DNA of 64,000 nucleotides from Cellulophaga sp. RHA19 (GTDB taxonomy: Bacteria > Bacteroidota > Bacteroidia > Flavobacteriales > Flavobacteriaceae): the NCBI RefSeq assembly GCF_002813425.1, contig NZ_PHUL01000001.1, positions 1,466,001 through 1,530,000 of the forward strand. The letters run 5' to 3'. Below the pieces are notes generated by a model. It was not told the origin of the DNA and searched no databases. It saw only the letters and a program-made list of their open reading frames with translations. Positions 42,643-51,616 of this stretch are shown piece by piece. Every line of letters starts with the position of its first letter. Positions within the stretch are counted from its first letter, which is position 1. The translations under genes and the position numbers were made by a program.

Positions 42643-43659
42643 ATGATATTGAAAAAATATGCAATTTTAAGTATAATGCTAGTAATAGCAGTTACTCAGC
42701 TCTATTCTCAAGATAAAGAAAAAACGGTTGTAGCTCAAAAAGGAGAGGGTATTTACACCTTACTTCGTAAGTTTGATATGAGTCCGTCTAAATATTATTC
42801 AGATTTTATTGCTTTAAACGAAAAAAACTTAAGAAACGGCAAACATTTATACGAAGGTAGAACTTATATTATACCAGATAGACTTATAAAAGTTGATGGA
42901 GAAGAAAAATTACCAGCAATAGTAAATGGGTATCCTATTTTTGGAAGAAAGCACGCTACAGTGCAACAAAAAAGCACAAAACTTAAAGGTGCTGTTTATT
43001 ATTTAATTTCTGGTCACGGTGGGCCAGACCCTGGAGCCGTAACTAAATATGGTAAAAAACTAATTTCTGAAGATGAGTATGCTTATGATATTACATTGCG
43101 TTTGGGTAGAGAGTTAATTTCACACGGAGCCTTAGTGTATATTATTATAAGAGATGAAAATGATGGAATTAGAGATGATAAAATTTTACCCTTAGATTAT
43201 GATGAGGTTTGCTATCCTAATAAAACTATTCCGTTAAACCAGGTACAGCGTTTAAAGCAGCGCGTAGATGCTGTAAATGATTTGTATTTAAAAAATAAAG
43301 GTAAATACCAAAGGTTAATAGTTACACATATAGACAGTAGAAGTGTTGGGCAAAATATAGATGTTTTCTTTTACCATCATGAGAAAAGTAGTAATGGTAA
43401 ACGCTTAGCAGAAAGCATTCACAAAACATTTGATTCTAAATACAGAGAATACCAGCCAAACAGAGATTATACAGGTACATTTTTAGATAGGAGTGGTTTG
43501 TATTTAGTTAAAAATACCATACCTGCTATGGCTTATATAGAGATAGGGAATATTAAGAATAAAAAAGATCAAAAAAGAATATTGGTTGCAGAAAACAGAC
43601 AAGCACTTGCAAAGTGGATTAGTGAAGGTGTTTTGCTAGATCATTCTAGAAACAACTAG
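42643..43659 (+). CDS. N-acetylmuramoyl-L-alanine amidase family protein with LysM-like domain
   Basis: The ATG at 42643 gives a 338-residue exported protein (signal KKYAILSIMLVIAVTQLYSQ); a TTG 6 codons upstream is less likely. A LysM-like segment (KGEGIYTLLRKF to LYEGRTYIIPD) precedes an amidase_3 domain with the zinc His/Glu pattern YLISGHGGPDPGA, DEYAYDITLRLG, VTHIDSRSVG and MAYIEIGN. Such enzymes cleave the stem peptide from N-acetylmuramic acid in the periplasm, for instance during cell separation. It converges with the next gene with a 4-bp CTAG overlap of the stop codons. Confidence 0.85.
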   Translation: MILKKYAILSIMLVIAVTQLYSQDKEKTVVAQKGEGIYTLLRKFDMSPSKYYSDFIALNEKNLRNGKHLYEGRTYIIPDRLIKVDGEEKLPAIVNGYPIFGRKHATVQQKSTKLKGAVYYLISGHGGPDPGAVTKYGKKLISEDEYAYDITLRLGRELISHGALVYIIIRDENDGIRDDKILPLDYDEVCYPNKTIPLNQVQRLKQRVDAVNDLYLKNKGKYQRLIVTHIDSRSVGQNIDVFFYHHEKSSNGKRLAESIHKTFDSKYREYQPNRDYTGTFLDRSGLYLVKNTIPAMAYIEIGNIKNKKDQKRILVAENRQALAKWISEGVLLDHSRNN

Positions 43660-44354
43660 TTAGCTATATTTTTTTTGTAGTAATTATGTAATTCCTGCGG
43701 AGTTTTGCCTAAAATTTTTTTAAGGTGAATAACACCAAAGTGGTATTGTAATTTTACCATTCCTTTTTCTTGGTATTTACGTGCAGATGTAGTTACCTTA
43801 TCTTGTATTACGCTAAAATTTGTGGCTTTATATAGTCGTTCTATAAATTCGCCATCTTCATAAATTATGTACTCTTCGTTAAAGCCATTAAGTTTAAAGA
43901 ATAAATCTTTGGTAATAAATAATGATTGATCACCGCCTCTACATACTTTGTGATTAATACGAGTAAACCACGCAAAAAATTTCAGAAAAATACTTTTACT
44001 ATCAAATTGCATTCTAAAGCTACCAGCAGCATTTTGGTCTGTTATGGCTTTTAATATTTTACAGTCAAATTGATAAGGAGGAATTGTGTCTGCGTGTAAA
44101 AAATAGAGAATATCACCATTGGCTACTTTTGCACCTGCATTCATTTGCTTGGCGCGTCCTTTTTCTGAAGAAATAACAGTTACATTTAAAGTAGTAGCAA
44201 CAGTGGTAGTATTATCTGTACTACCACCATCTACAACTATTATTTCATCTATTTGTTTAAAGGTGCTACGTGTGTTAATCTCTTTAATTAGTTTGGCAAT
44301 AGATGCCTCTTCATTAAAAACGGGTATTATAATGCTTAGCTTATTTTGCTTCAT
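43656..44354 (-). CDS. TIGR04283-type arsenosugar-associated glycosyltransferase
   Basis: A 232-residue GT2 enzyme with LSIIIPVFNEEASIAKLIKE at the N-terminus, DEIIVVDGGSTDNT, and DxD-type FLHADTIPPYQFD. This matches the TIGR04283 subfamily, described as a radical-SAM/selenodomain-associated transferase in arsenosugar-type loci. It overlaps the DUF547 gene upstream by 14 bp and shares the operon with PNP and a second arsenosugar-type transferase. The expected role is to add a sugar to an arsenic-containing nucleoside derivative, inferred from the family. Confidence 0.82.
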   Translation of the reverse strand: MKQNKLSIIIPVFNEEASIAKLIKEINTRSTFKQIDEIIVVDGGSTDNTTTVATTLNVTVISSEKGRAKQMNAGAKVANGDILYFLHADTIPPYQFDCKILKAITDQNAAGSFRMQFDSKSIFLKFFAWFTRINHKVCRGGDQSLFITKDLFFKLNGFNEEYIIYEDGEFIERLYKATNFSVIQDKVTTSARKYQEKGMVKLQYHFGVIHLKKILGKTPQELHNYYKKNIAN

Positions 44355-45093
44355 TTAAGCTCCAATTATAATCAATATATTTAACCTTGGCGTTATCTTT
44401 TACTTGTGTAGAGGAGTATTTGTTTATAAAGCCAATTAAAGTTGTATTCTCTGTAAAATCGCTCTTAAACCATTTAAAAATTTCAGACAATTCTACTTTA
44501 TTCGTGTTAATGATGTTTCGTTTTTTATCAGCAATAAAATCTACAGCAGCAGTTTCTAATTGTGCGTCCATAGTATCTGCTAAAAAGGCTTTATTAACTA
44601 GTTTAGGACAAGAGTAAGATGCGCAATTTATAGCAAAATGTATGCGAGGTTCGTTCATTTTGCGCAAAACCTTGTGTTCTACATAGCCCAAAGAATACAT
44701 TTTGTCGCCAATGGCAACAACATCTTTATCCCAAGGAGATTTAATGTCTTTAATGCTTTTAGTAGGGTAGTTGTCTATAATTAATTTTACAGTCCCAGCA
44801 TTGTAAAGGTTTATATAATAAGCTAATTTTTGGTTTTTAGACCAATTTTTAGCAGGAGCATTTTTTTGCAATAGTGTTAGGTAGGCTTCTAGTTCTTTTT
44901 TATCATTTACAAAAGTCTTGTAATTAACATCGCCATTAGAGTTTACATTTTTTTGTAATAATGTATTCCATTTTTGGTGACTAGGTACCTCGCTAAAATT
45001 TTCTTCTATTATTTTAGGTGTAGACCCAAAATAAAAGAACCCTATTATTGATAAAAATGCAGCTACCGCAGATATTTTATAAACCATTTTCAA
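44341..45093 (-). CDS. DUF547 domain protein (intact paralogue)
   Basis: A 250-residue exported protein with an N-terminal membrane/signal segment (ISAVAAFLSIIGFFYFG). The DUF547 core holds the conserved LAYYINLYNAGTVKLIID, HKVLRKMNEPRIHFAINCAS and SYSCPKLVNKAF. The function is unknown; members accompany arsenosugar genes. It is the paralogue of the interrupted gene at 37946 and ends overlapping the TIGR04283 gene. Confidence 0.88.
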   Translation of the reverse strand: MKMVYKISAVAAFLSIIGFFYFGSTPKIIEENFSEVPSHQKWNTLLQKNVNSNGDVNYKTFVNDKKELEAYLTLLQKNAPAKNWSKNQKLAYYINLYNAGTVKLIIDNYPTKSIKDIKSPWDKDVVAIGDKMYSLGYVEHKVLRKMNEPRIHFAINCASYSCPKLVNKAFLADTMDAQLETAAVDFIADKKRNIINTNKVELSEIFKWFKSDFTENTTLIGFINKYSSTQVKDNAKVKYIDYNWSLNEAK

Positions 45094-45132
45094 AATGTAT
45101 TTTTATAGTTTGTCCTTTTTAAGCTTTAAAAC

Positions 45133-45948
45133 TTACAGAGTTTTAATTAGCTCTTTAAAAAGTTTAATCATTTTTGGTTCTGTTTCTCCTGCTATTTTAA
45201 TTATTTCTTTAATGTCTGCAGTTGCTAAATTATCTGGGTCACACTCATCTGTTAGTACAGAAACGGCAATTATAGGTAATTTTAAATGGTTTGCTACAAT
45301 TACTTCTGGTACGGTACTCATACCTACGGCATCTGCTCCAATAATTTTTAACATTCTATATTCTGCCTTTGTCTCTAGTTGAGGTCCAAGTACAGCAGCA
45401 TAAACACCAGAGTGTAATGTAATACCTTCTTTTTTAGCAATGTTTTTTAAGGTATTAGTCATTTCTGTATCGTAAGGGTTACCCATATCTACAAAACGTT
45501 CTCCAAACTGTGAAACTCCTTTAAAAGCAAGTGGAGAGCCTCCTAAAAGATTAATGTGATCTTCTAGCAACATCATATCGCCCTTTTTAAAATCTAGATT
45601 TATTGCACCAGCAGCATTAGATATAAAAAGCTTTTTAATCCCAAGTTTATGCATAACGCGTATTGGGTAGGTAACGTCTTGCAAGTCGTACCCTTCATAC
45701 ATATGAAAACGTCCTTGCATAACAACAACAGTTTTACCTTGTAATGTGCCGTAAATAAGCTTACCAGAATGAAACTCTACTGTTGCTAATGGGAAAAAAG
45801 GAATATGGTTATAATGAGCCTCAATAGGATTTTCTATTTCGTTAGCTAAGTTGCCTAAGCCAGTACCTAAAACTATTCCAATTTCTGGGGCATTAAATCC
45901 TTTGTTTTGTAAATATGCTACAGAATCTTCAATCTCTTGTTTAATCAT
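45133..45948 (-). CDS. punA: Purine nucleoside phosphorylase
   Basis: A 271-residue trimeric-type PNP that splits purine nucleosides by phosphate. Signatures are IGIVLGTGLGNLANEIE, MQGRFHMYEGYD, AVLGPQLETKAEYRML, and GADAVGMSTVPEVIVANH with VLTDECDP downstream. In the arsenosugar scheme a PNP releases adenine from the 5'-deoxyadenosyl intermediate; it may equally serve ordinary purine salvage. It sits 39 bp downstream of the DUF547 stop and 1 bp after the TIGR04282 gene. Confidence 0.92.
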   Translation of the reverse strand: MIKQEIEDSVAYLQNKGFNAPEIGIVLGTGLGNLANEIENPIEAHYNHIPFFPLATVEFHSGKLIYGTLQGKTVVVMQGRFHMYEGYDLQDVTYPIRVMHKLGIKKLFISNAAGAINLDFKKGDMMLLEDHINLLGGSPLAFKGVSQFGERFVDMGNPYDTEMTNTLKNIAKKEGITLHSGVYAAVLGPQLETKAEYRMLKIIGADAVGMSTVPEVIVANHLKLPIIAVSVLTDECDPDNLATADIKEIIKIAGETEPKMIKLFKELIKTL

Positions 45949-45949
45949 T

Positions 45950-46597
45950 TTATATATTTTTTAAAAAAGGTTTAAAAGCATCAATGTCTTTTATATCTTC
46001 ATAGTAATCAACATCGTTTTTAGCTTCTAATAAAATTGTTTTTTCGTCTTTTAAATTATTTAATGTGTCTTTTAAAACAGTGTCAGTACCCCATTTTTTG
46101 TTTTTAAAAATAGCTGAATTAAGTTTTTTCATTCCTAATAAATAGTAGCCGCCATCTGTTGCGGGACCAATAACAAAGTTATTTTTATTTAACTGATTAA
46201 AAGCATTTTCTAGATCTGCTTTTGTAATATCATACATATCACTACCAATAATTATTATGTTTTGGTAACCATCTGCAAACCCCTGCTTAAAAGCATTTTC
46301 CATACGTATACCAAGATCGTCGCCATTTTGTAATTTTTTATTATAAATGCTGGCGTCCCAGATATCGTTTTCTCTTATGGCAACAGAATAATGAACCTGC
46401 TTGTCTATATTTTTTAAATTTTGCGTAACAGAAACTGTATGGTCTAATAAAAATTTGTAAATATCCAATGCAGTTTTATCTCCCGTTTTTGCAGCTAAAC
46501 GGGTTTTGCATTTTCCTAATTCTGGGTTACGGGTAAAAATTAACAGTAAGTTTTTATTCAATTTTTTCAAAATATAATTAATAAATTTTCTCGGCAT
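45950..46597 (-). CDS. TIGR04282-type arsenosugar-associated glycosyltransferase (DUF2064)
   Basis: A 215-residue nucleotidyltransferase-fold protein: NLLLIFTRNPELGKCKTRLA near the N-terminus, then IIIIGSDMYDITKADLE and GPATDGGYYLLGM. That is the TIGR04282/DUF2064 pattern, described in the same arsenosugar-type loci as TIGR04283. The annotated start overlaps the rhodanese gene by 20 bp; a start nearer LNKNLLLIFTRN is possible. It precedes the PNP gene by one base. Confidence 0.8.
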   Translation of the reverse strand: MPRKFINYILKKLNKNLLLIFTRNPELGKCKTRLAAKTGDKTALDIYKFLLDHTVSVTQNLKNIDKQVHYSVAIRENDIWDASIYNKKLQNGDDLGIRMENAFKQGFADGYQNIIIIGSDMYDITKADLENAFNQLNKNNFVIGPATDGGYYLLGMKKLNSAIFKNKKWGTDTVLKDTLNNLKDEKTILLEAKNDVDYYEDIKDIDAFKPFLKNI

Positions 46598-47075
46598 TGG
46601 TCACTAATTTAGACCAATACTTACTGTGTGTATGTATTTTGTTTGTCTCTAGGCTGTCTTTAGAGTAAACAGGATTGTTTTTGTTTTTCCATTCAAAAAT
46701 ACCTCCGTATAGATTTTTAATGTTAGTGTAGCCAGCTGCAGCTAGTTTTTCTCCAATATCTTCAGATCTTATACCAATAGAGCAATAAACTACTATTTCT
46801 GTGTCTTTATTTTTTATTGTTGATGTTACTTTTTCAATATTAAAAAAATCATAACCAACACAAATAGCATCTTTAATGTGGCTAACGTTGTATTCTTTCT
46901 CTTCTCTGGTGTCTAGTAAAACATACTCTTTTTTGGTTAAAAGGGAATCTAATGTAATGTATGGTATACTTTCTTTATTATGCTTTTTAAGTAGTTTTTT
47001 TATAGTTGGTTGTGCAGTACTTAAAAGCGGAACCAGCAGAAAAAGGTAAAAAAGTAATGTAAGTTTTTTAATCAC
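46578..47075 (-). CDS. Rhodanese-like domain protein, exported
   Basis: A 165-residue protein with signal peptide LTLLFYLFLLVPLLSTAQ and a single rhodanese domain (about 40-140). The active-site loop is VVYCSIGIRSEDIG, with Cys as the persulfide/thiolate carrier. VLLDTREEKEYNVSHIKDA is the usual N-terminal half. Exported rhodaneses can act on thiosulfate, cyanide or, in related settings, arsenate/selenate-type oxyanions; here the substrate is unknown. It is the first gene of the arsenosugar-type operon. Confidence 0.83.
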   Translation of the reverse strand: MIKKLTLLFYLFLLVPLLSTAQPTIKKLLKKHNKESIPYITLDSLLTKKEYVLLDTREEKEYNVSHIKDAICVGYDFFNIEKVTSTIKNKDTEIVVYCSIGIRSEDIGEKLAAAGYTNIKNLYGGIFEWKNKNNPVYSKDSLETNKIHTHSKYWSKLVTNAEKIY

Positions 47076-47196
47076 AAGTATGCATATTTTAGGTAAAGAT
47101 AAGATTTTGTGTTTTGTTATAAAACCAATAAAATTAAAATAACGTTCAGGGTTAATAAACTTAAATTAAAGATAACTTTTTCAATCAATATTTTTT

Positions 47197-47355
47197 TCAG
47201 AATACAATTTTCCAATCTTTAGCGCTTTTAATAAAGCTATGTTTGTAATGCTGTTCTTGGTGCAGAATTAACCTATTTTTAAGGTTGTAAGTTTTTCCAA
47301 TATAAAATCTATCAATAGATTTACTGTAAAGAAAATAGATAAAGTGTTGTTGCAT
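47197..47355 (-). CDS. Truncated GIY-YIG nuclease-like ORF (52 aa)
   Basis: A 52-residue ORF starting MQQHFIYFLYS and containing the GIY-YIG core FYIGKTYNLKNRL. Full-length members have about 80-100 residues, with the conserved Glu and Asn after the point where this one ends (DWKIVF-stop). It is therefore probably a truncated remnant. It lies downstream of tRNA-Phe and its terminator. Confidence 0.6.
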   Translation of the reverse strand: MQQHFIYFLYSKSIDRFYIGKTYNLKNRLILHQEQHYKHSFIKSAKDWKIVF

Positions 47356-47370
47356 AGGGTATAAAAAAGA

Positions 47371-47400
47371 AAAAACCCGAACATTTCTGATCGGGTTTTT
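47371..47400 (-). terminator. Terminator of the tRNA-Phe transcript
   Basis: On the minus strand, stem AAAAACCCGA / TCGGGTTTTT with a 10-nt loop, followed by T-rich sequence. It begins 4 bp beyond the tRNA 3' end. Confidence 0.85.
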
Positions 47401-47404
47401 AAAG

Positions 47405-47477
47405 TGGTGCCTCCAGGAATCGAACCAGGGACACATGGATTTTCAGTCCATTGCTCTACCAACTGAGCTAAGGCACC
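47405..47477 (-). tRNA. tRNA-Phe (GAA)
   Basis: A 73-nt cloverleaf on the minus strand. The acceptor stem is GGTGCCT / AGGCACC with discriminator A; the D-arm, anticodon loop CTGAAAA (anticodon GAA) and T-arm GGTTCGATTCC are all intact. CCA is not encoded. Confidence 0.97.
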
Positions 47478-47575
47478 ATGCCGTTAAGCGGGTGCAAATA
47501 TAAGAGCTATTTTCGTATATCCAAACAAAAAATAAAAAAAGATTTTATTTTTTTAAATTTTATAATATTTGTAAA

Positions 47576-48304
47576 ATGAATTTAATTGTAGATGCAGGTA
47601 ATACCTCAGTAAAACTGGCGGTTTATAAAGGAAAGGAACAAGTTTATTTTGATTCAATAAAACTAAATAGTTTTTTAGACCAGGTACAAAAGACATTTTT
47701 AGCATTTCCAGATATTAAAGATGCTATTGTATCATCTGTAGGAGCATTGGGAGAAGAACAAATAACCAAACTTGCGGTGTATTGTAATGTGCACACATTA
47801 AGCGCATCAACCAAAATACCTTTTAAAAACTTGTACGGTACACCAAAAACGTTAGGTGTAGACCGTATAGCATTGGCTACAGCGGCATTTTATCAATATA
47901 CAGGAAAAAATACATTGGTTATAGATGCGGGTAGTTGTGTTACATATGATTTTATAAATGAAAAAGGAGAATATCTTGGTGGTGCAATTTCTCCGGGAAT
48001 AGCAATGCGGTTTAAAGCAATGCATAACCAAACAGCTAATTTGCCATTATTAGATAAAGAAGGTGAAATACAGTTAATTGGTGATTCTACAATATCTAGC
48101 ATGAAAAGTGGAGTAATTCACGGAATTTGTTTAGAAATTGATGGTGTTATTAAAGAATATAAGGTTAGATTTGCAGATTTAACAGTTATTTTAACAGGCG
48201 GCGACGCTCATTTTTTGTCAAAACGATTAAAAAATACCATATTTGCGCATTCCAATTTTCTCCTAGACGGACTTAATTATTTGCTGGAATACAACAAAGA
48301 CTAA
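47576..48304 (+). CDS. coaX: Type III pantothenate kinase
   Basis: Phosphorylates pantothenate in the first committed step of coenzyme A synthesis. The 242-residue protein opens NLIVDAGNTSVKLAVY (2-17) and has GVDRIALATAAFYQY, VIDAGSCVTYDFI and GGAISPGIAMRFKAM, the type III signatures. No other pantothenate kinase is visible here. It ends immediately before the next gene and heads a co-directional block up to 55298. Confidence 0.94.
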   Translation: MNLIVDAGNTSVKLAVYKGKEQVYFDSIKLNSFLDQVQKTFLAFPDIKDAIVSSVGALGEEQITKLAVYCNVHTLSASTKIPFKNLYGTPKTLGVDRIALATAAFYQYTGKNTLVIDAGSCVTYDFINEKGEYLGGAISPGIAMRFKAMHNQTANLPLLDKEGEIQLIGDSTISSMKSGVIHGICLEIDGVIKEYKVRFADLTVILTGGDAHFLSKRLKNTIFAHSNFLLDGLNYLLEYNKD

Positions 48305-49582
48305 ATGATAAGAAAAATAATTATTGCAATAGTATGCTGTATGGCAGGTACTATTTATGCTCAAAACGGCACAGTTTCTCCTTATTCTTACTTTGGAATA
48401 GGTGATTTAAGATCTATAGGATCAGTAGAAAATCAAATGATGGGTGGTATAAGTATGTATGCAGATAGTATACACGTGAACCTAAATAACCCAGCTGCTT
48501 ACGGTTTACTAGGAAGAACAACTTACACGGCATCTTTATCTAGAAAAGAATTAAGTTTAAAAAGTACAGGTGGTTCTCAAAACTCTTCTGTAACAAGTTT
48601 AGATTATTTAGCTATTGGTTTTCCAATTGTTTTAGGTAAACTAGGACTTGGTTTTGGTATAAAACCATTTACATCTGCAGGTTATGAGGTTGAAAATACA
48701 TTTAGCACCGCAGATAATGGAGAAATTACAAATGTATATTCTGGCGAAGGCGGTGTAAATTCTGTTTTCTTTTCTGTAGGGGGTAAAATTATTGAAGATT
48801 TAAGTGTTGGTATTACAGCAAATTATTACTTTGGTGTTGTAGAAAGCAGAAGAGTGCAAGATGTAGAAGATGTACAATACGGTACTTTTGATTTTAGAGA
48901 ATCTAAAGTTAATGGTGCTAACTTTAAAATATCTGCAAACTATACTCCAATGCTTACAGATAAAATTAGAATGAATACTTATTTTGGTGTAGAAACACAA
49001 AATAACTTATCATCAGATAACACAAAAACTATTGGGTCTTTTTCTTCTAGTACAGGACAAGAGATAGAAACTATAGATGTAGATTTAGACAACGTTGGTT
49101 TAGCAAGTAGAGGAGTAACAATACCAACAACAACTACAGTTGGTTTGGGTTTTGGTCAAGACAGAAAATGGTTTTTTGGAGCAGAATACGGAGCTCAGAA
49201 GTTTGAAGATTATACAGCTCCATTTTTTGCAGTTGATAATTTAGAATATGAAGATGCATCTAGAATTGCATTTGGAGGTTTTTATACACCAGACTACACA
49301 TCTTTTACAAATTACTTTAAGAGAGTAACTTACAGGGCAGGAGCTAAGTTTGTTAACTCTGGTATGGTTGTTAATAATGAAGACATAAAAGACTTTGGCA
49401 TAACTTTTGGATTAGGTTTACCAATGAACGCACCAAACGATCCTTTTTCTAACATTAATATTGGATTTGAAATTGGAAAAAGAGGAACAACAAGTGCAGA
49501 CCTAATTCAGGAAAACTATTTTAAAGTTAACCTTGGAATATCTCTAAATGCCAAGTGGTTTGGTAAGAGAACAATAAATTAA
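48305..49582 (+). CDS. Outer-membrane barrel protein, transporter-like
   Basis: A 425-residue exported protein (signal KIIIAIVCCMAGTIYAQ). It begins with the conserved SPYSYFGIGDLRSIGSVENQ and NPAAYGLLG, and the remainder is amphipathic strand pattern typical of an Omp-P1/FadL-like barrel in this phylum. It starts right at the coaX stop and is followed by a TPR gene, lptC and a PpiD-like foldase, so an envelope-biogenesis role is likely. Precise function unknown. Confidence 0.78.
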   Translation: MIRKIIIAIVCCMAGTIYAQNGTVSPYSYFGIGDLRSIGSVENQMMGGISMYADSIHVNLNNPAAYGLLGRTTYTASLSRKELSLKSTGGSQNSSVTSLDYLAIGFPIVLGKLGLGFGIKPFTSAGYEVENTFSTADNGEITNVYSGEGGVNSVFFSVGGKIIEDLSVGITANYYFGVVESRRVQDVEDVQYGTFDFRESKVNGANFKISANYTPMLTDKIRMNTYFGVETQNNLSSDNTKTIGSFSSSTGQEIETIDVDLDNVGLASRGVTIPTTTTVGLGFGQDRKWFFGAEYGAQKFEDYTAPFFAVDNLEYEDASRIAFGGFYTPDYTSFTNYFKRVTYRAGAKFVNSGMVVNNEDIKDFGITFGLGLPMNAPNDPFSNINIGFEIGKRGTTSADLIQENYFKVNLGISLNAKWFGKRTIN

Positions 49583-49620
49583 AAAGAGTTTATAACCATT
49601 AATAATAAAAACCAATTAAG

Positions 49621-51009
49621 ATGAAAAAGAAACTTTACTTTATAGCGATTGCTTTTATAAGCGTTATGGGTGTAAGCTATGCTCAGGAAACAGCTGCTGC
49701 TACAGTTGATAAGTCAGAATGTAAAAATAACTTTCAATTATATGCGCAGGATGCAAAAGTTAAAAATTATGATGCTGCATACGGGCCTTGGAAAAAGGTT
49801 TATGATGCATGCCCAGATCATCATCAAGCAAACTTTCAGTACGGAGAGCGTATTTTAAAGCATAAAATAAAAAATGCCTCTGGAGCAGAAAAAACTGAGT
49901 TTATAAATATGTTATTAGGGTTGTATGATAATTATATTAAATACTATCCTACAAAAACATCTAAGGCAGAAGTTATAATAGACAAGCAGTTATTAAAGTA
50001 TGATAACAAAATGTCTACTGATGAAGAGGATTATGCTGAATTAGGTAAGGCTTTTACGGAAGACAGAGCTAACTTTAAAAGTGTAAAAGCATTATACTTA
50101 TATTTTTCTAGCCTTGTAAACTTGCATAAAGCTGGTAAAGAGGAGTTACAAACTGTTTTTGATGTATATGATGATGTAACAGAAAAGATTGAAGAAGATA
50201 ACAAAGCTTTAACTGCTAAAATTAGTACATTGTTGGCTAAAGAAGATGCTGGTACAATTACTAAAAAAGAAGCTAATAACTTAAGAGTTTACAGTGCAAA
50301 CTCTGGTAATTACGGTAAAGTATCTGGTAGTATAGACTCTAAATTAGGGGATTTAGCTAACTGTGAAAACTTAATACCATTATACGAGAAAAACTTTGAG
50401 GCTAAGCAAAATGACCTTAAGTGGGTAAAAAGAGCGGTAGGAAGAATGTACTCTAAAGATTGTTTAGATTCTCCAATGTTTAAAAAATTATTTGAAAAAC
50501 AATTGGCAATGGAGCCATCTGCAAGTGCTTACTTATACTCAGCTTCTTTAAAATTAAAGTCAGGAGATAACAAGGGTGCTTTAGCAGATTTTACAAAAGC
50601 TAGTGAGTTAGAAACGGATTCTTATAAAAAAGCAGATATTTTATATAAAATTGCTGCTAGATATAGCAGAATTAGCAAGTCTACATCTTACAAATATGCT
50701 AACAAGTCATTACAAGCAAACCCATCAAATGGTAAAGCTTATTTACTTATGGCTAGCTTAGTGTCTAGTAGTGCAAACTCTTGTGGGTCTACTAAGTTTG
50801 AGAAATTAGCTGTAAATTGGAAAGCTGCAGAATTAGCTAGAAAAGCGGGTAGAGTAGATCCTTCTTTAGGTTCTGCTGCAAAATCAGCTGCTAGTAGATA
50901 TGTACAGAGAGCGCCAACAAAAACAGATATTTTCTCTAACAACATGCAGGGCAAAACAGTTAGCTTTAATTGTTGGGTTGGTGGTAGTGTAAAGGTGCCT
51001 AACCTATAA
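49621..51009 (+). CDS. Exported TPR protein
   Basis: A 462-residue protein with signal peptide KLYFIAIAFISVMGVSYAQ. After an acidic region it has helical TPR-like units, for example SASAYLYSASLKLKSGDNKG and YANKSLQANPSNGKAYLLMA, and a basic C-terminus rich in Ser and Ala. It fits the periplasmic scaffold type found with outer-membrane proteins in flavobacteria. It is followed one base later by lptC, so the two are co-translated. Confidence 0.82.
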   Translation: MKKKLYFIAIAFISVMGVSYAQETAAATVDKSECKNNFQLYAQDAKVKNYDAAYGPWKKVYDACPDHHQANFQYGERILKHKIKNASGAEKTEFINMLLGLYDNYIKYYPTKTSKAEVIIDKQLLKYDNKMSTDEEDYAELGKAFTEDRANFKSVKALYLYFSSLVNLHKAGKEELQTVFDVYDDVTEKIEEDNKALTAKISTLLAKEDAGTITKKEANNLRVYSANSGNYGKVSGSIDSKLGDLANCENLIPLYEKNFEAKQNDLKWVKRAVGRMYSKDCLDSPMFKKLFEKQLAMEPSASAYLYSASLKLKSGDNKGALADFTKASELETDSYKKADILYKIAARYSRISKSTSYKYANKSLQANPSNGKAYLLMASLVSSSANSCGSTKFEKLAVNWKAAELARKAGRVDPSLGSAAKSAASRYVQRAPTKTDIFSNNMQGKTVSFNCWVGGSVKVPNL

Positions 51010-51010
51010 G

Positions 51011-51616
51011 ATGATCACAATAAATACATATAAATTTTTAAAGAGCATTGCCATAATTTGTTTTATGGCAATGCTTTTTTCGTGTAAAGATAATTACAAG
51101 CGTGTTGGTGTAGAGGCTACTAAATTAGTCTACCCGCAAGGGGTTGCCAATGATTTGGTGTTTACATATACAGAAACTAAAGATCCTGTAAAGAATGAAA
51201 AAGAAGTAACTACTAGGGTTATGGCAGTGTTAACAGCTCCAGTTAGGGAAGATTTTAATAACCTTACATTTCCAAAAGAGGTTTTTCCAAAGGGGTTGCA
51301 AGTGGAGTTTTTTGATGATAAAAACCAGAAAAGCACAATAACTGCAGATTACGGTATTAGTTATTCTTCTACAAAATTAATAAGTTTACGAGGTAATGTT
51401 GTAATACATACACATGACGGTAAGCAATTTAAAACACCACAGTTGTTTTATGATCAGGTTAATAGATGGATTTTTACTCAGGAAAAATTTGAGTTTATAA
51501 ACCCGGAAGATGAATCTGTAATGTATGGCGAAGGGTTTGATTCTGATAAAGATTTAAAACAAGTAAATGCACACAAAACAACAGGCTTAAAAACAATAAA
51601 AGACGAGGAAATATGA
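51011..51616 (+). CDS. lptC: LptC-like LPS export protein
   Basis: A 201-residue lipoprotein-like protein (IICFMAMLFSCKDN, Cys about 25) with an OstA-type beta-jelly-roll: VEFFDDKNQKSTITADYGIS and LRGNVVIHTHDGKQFKT. Its role is to receive lipopolysaccharide from LptBFG and pass it to LptA. A Cys-type signal in place of a simple membrane anchor is common in Bacteroidota. It is coupled to the next small gene by a 4-bp overlap. Confidence 0.85.
   Translation: MITINTYKFLKSIAIICFMAMLFSCKDNYKRVGVEATKLVYPQGVANDLVFTYTETKDPVKNEKEVTTRVMAVLTAPVREDFNNLTFPKEVFPKGLQVEFFDDKNQKSTITADYGISYSSTKLISLRGNVVIHTHDGKQFKTPQLFYDQVNRWIFTQEKFEFINPEDESVMYGEGFDSDKDLKQVNAHKTTGLKTIKDEEI

Noticed and set aside
47268..47462. 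64-aa minus-strand ORF crossing tRNA-Phe
   Set aside because: It overlaps the tRNA gene and has no motif; chance ORF.
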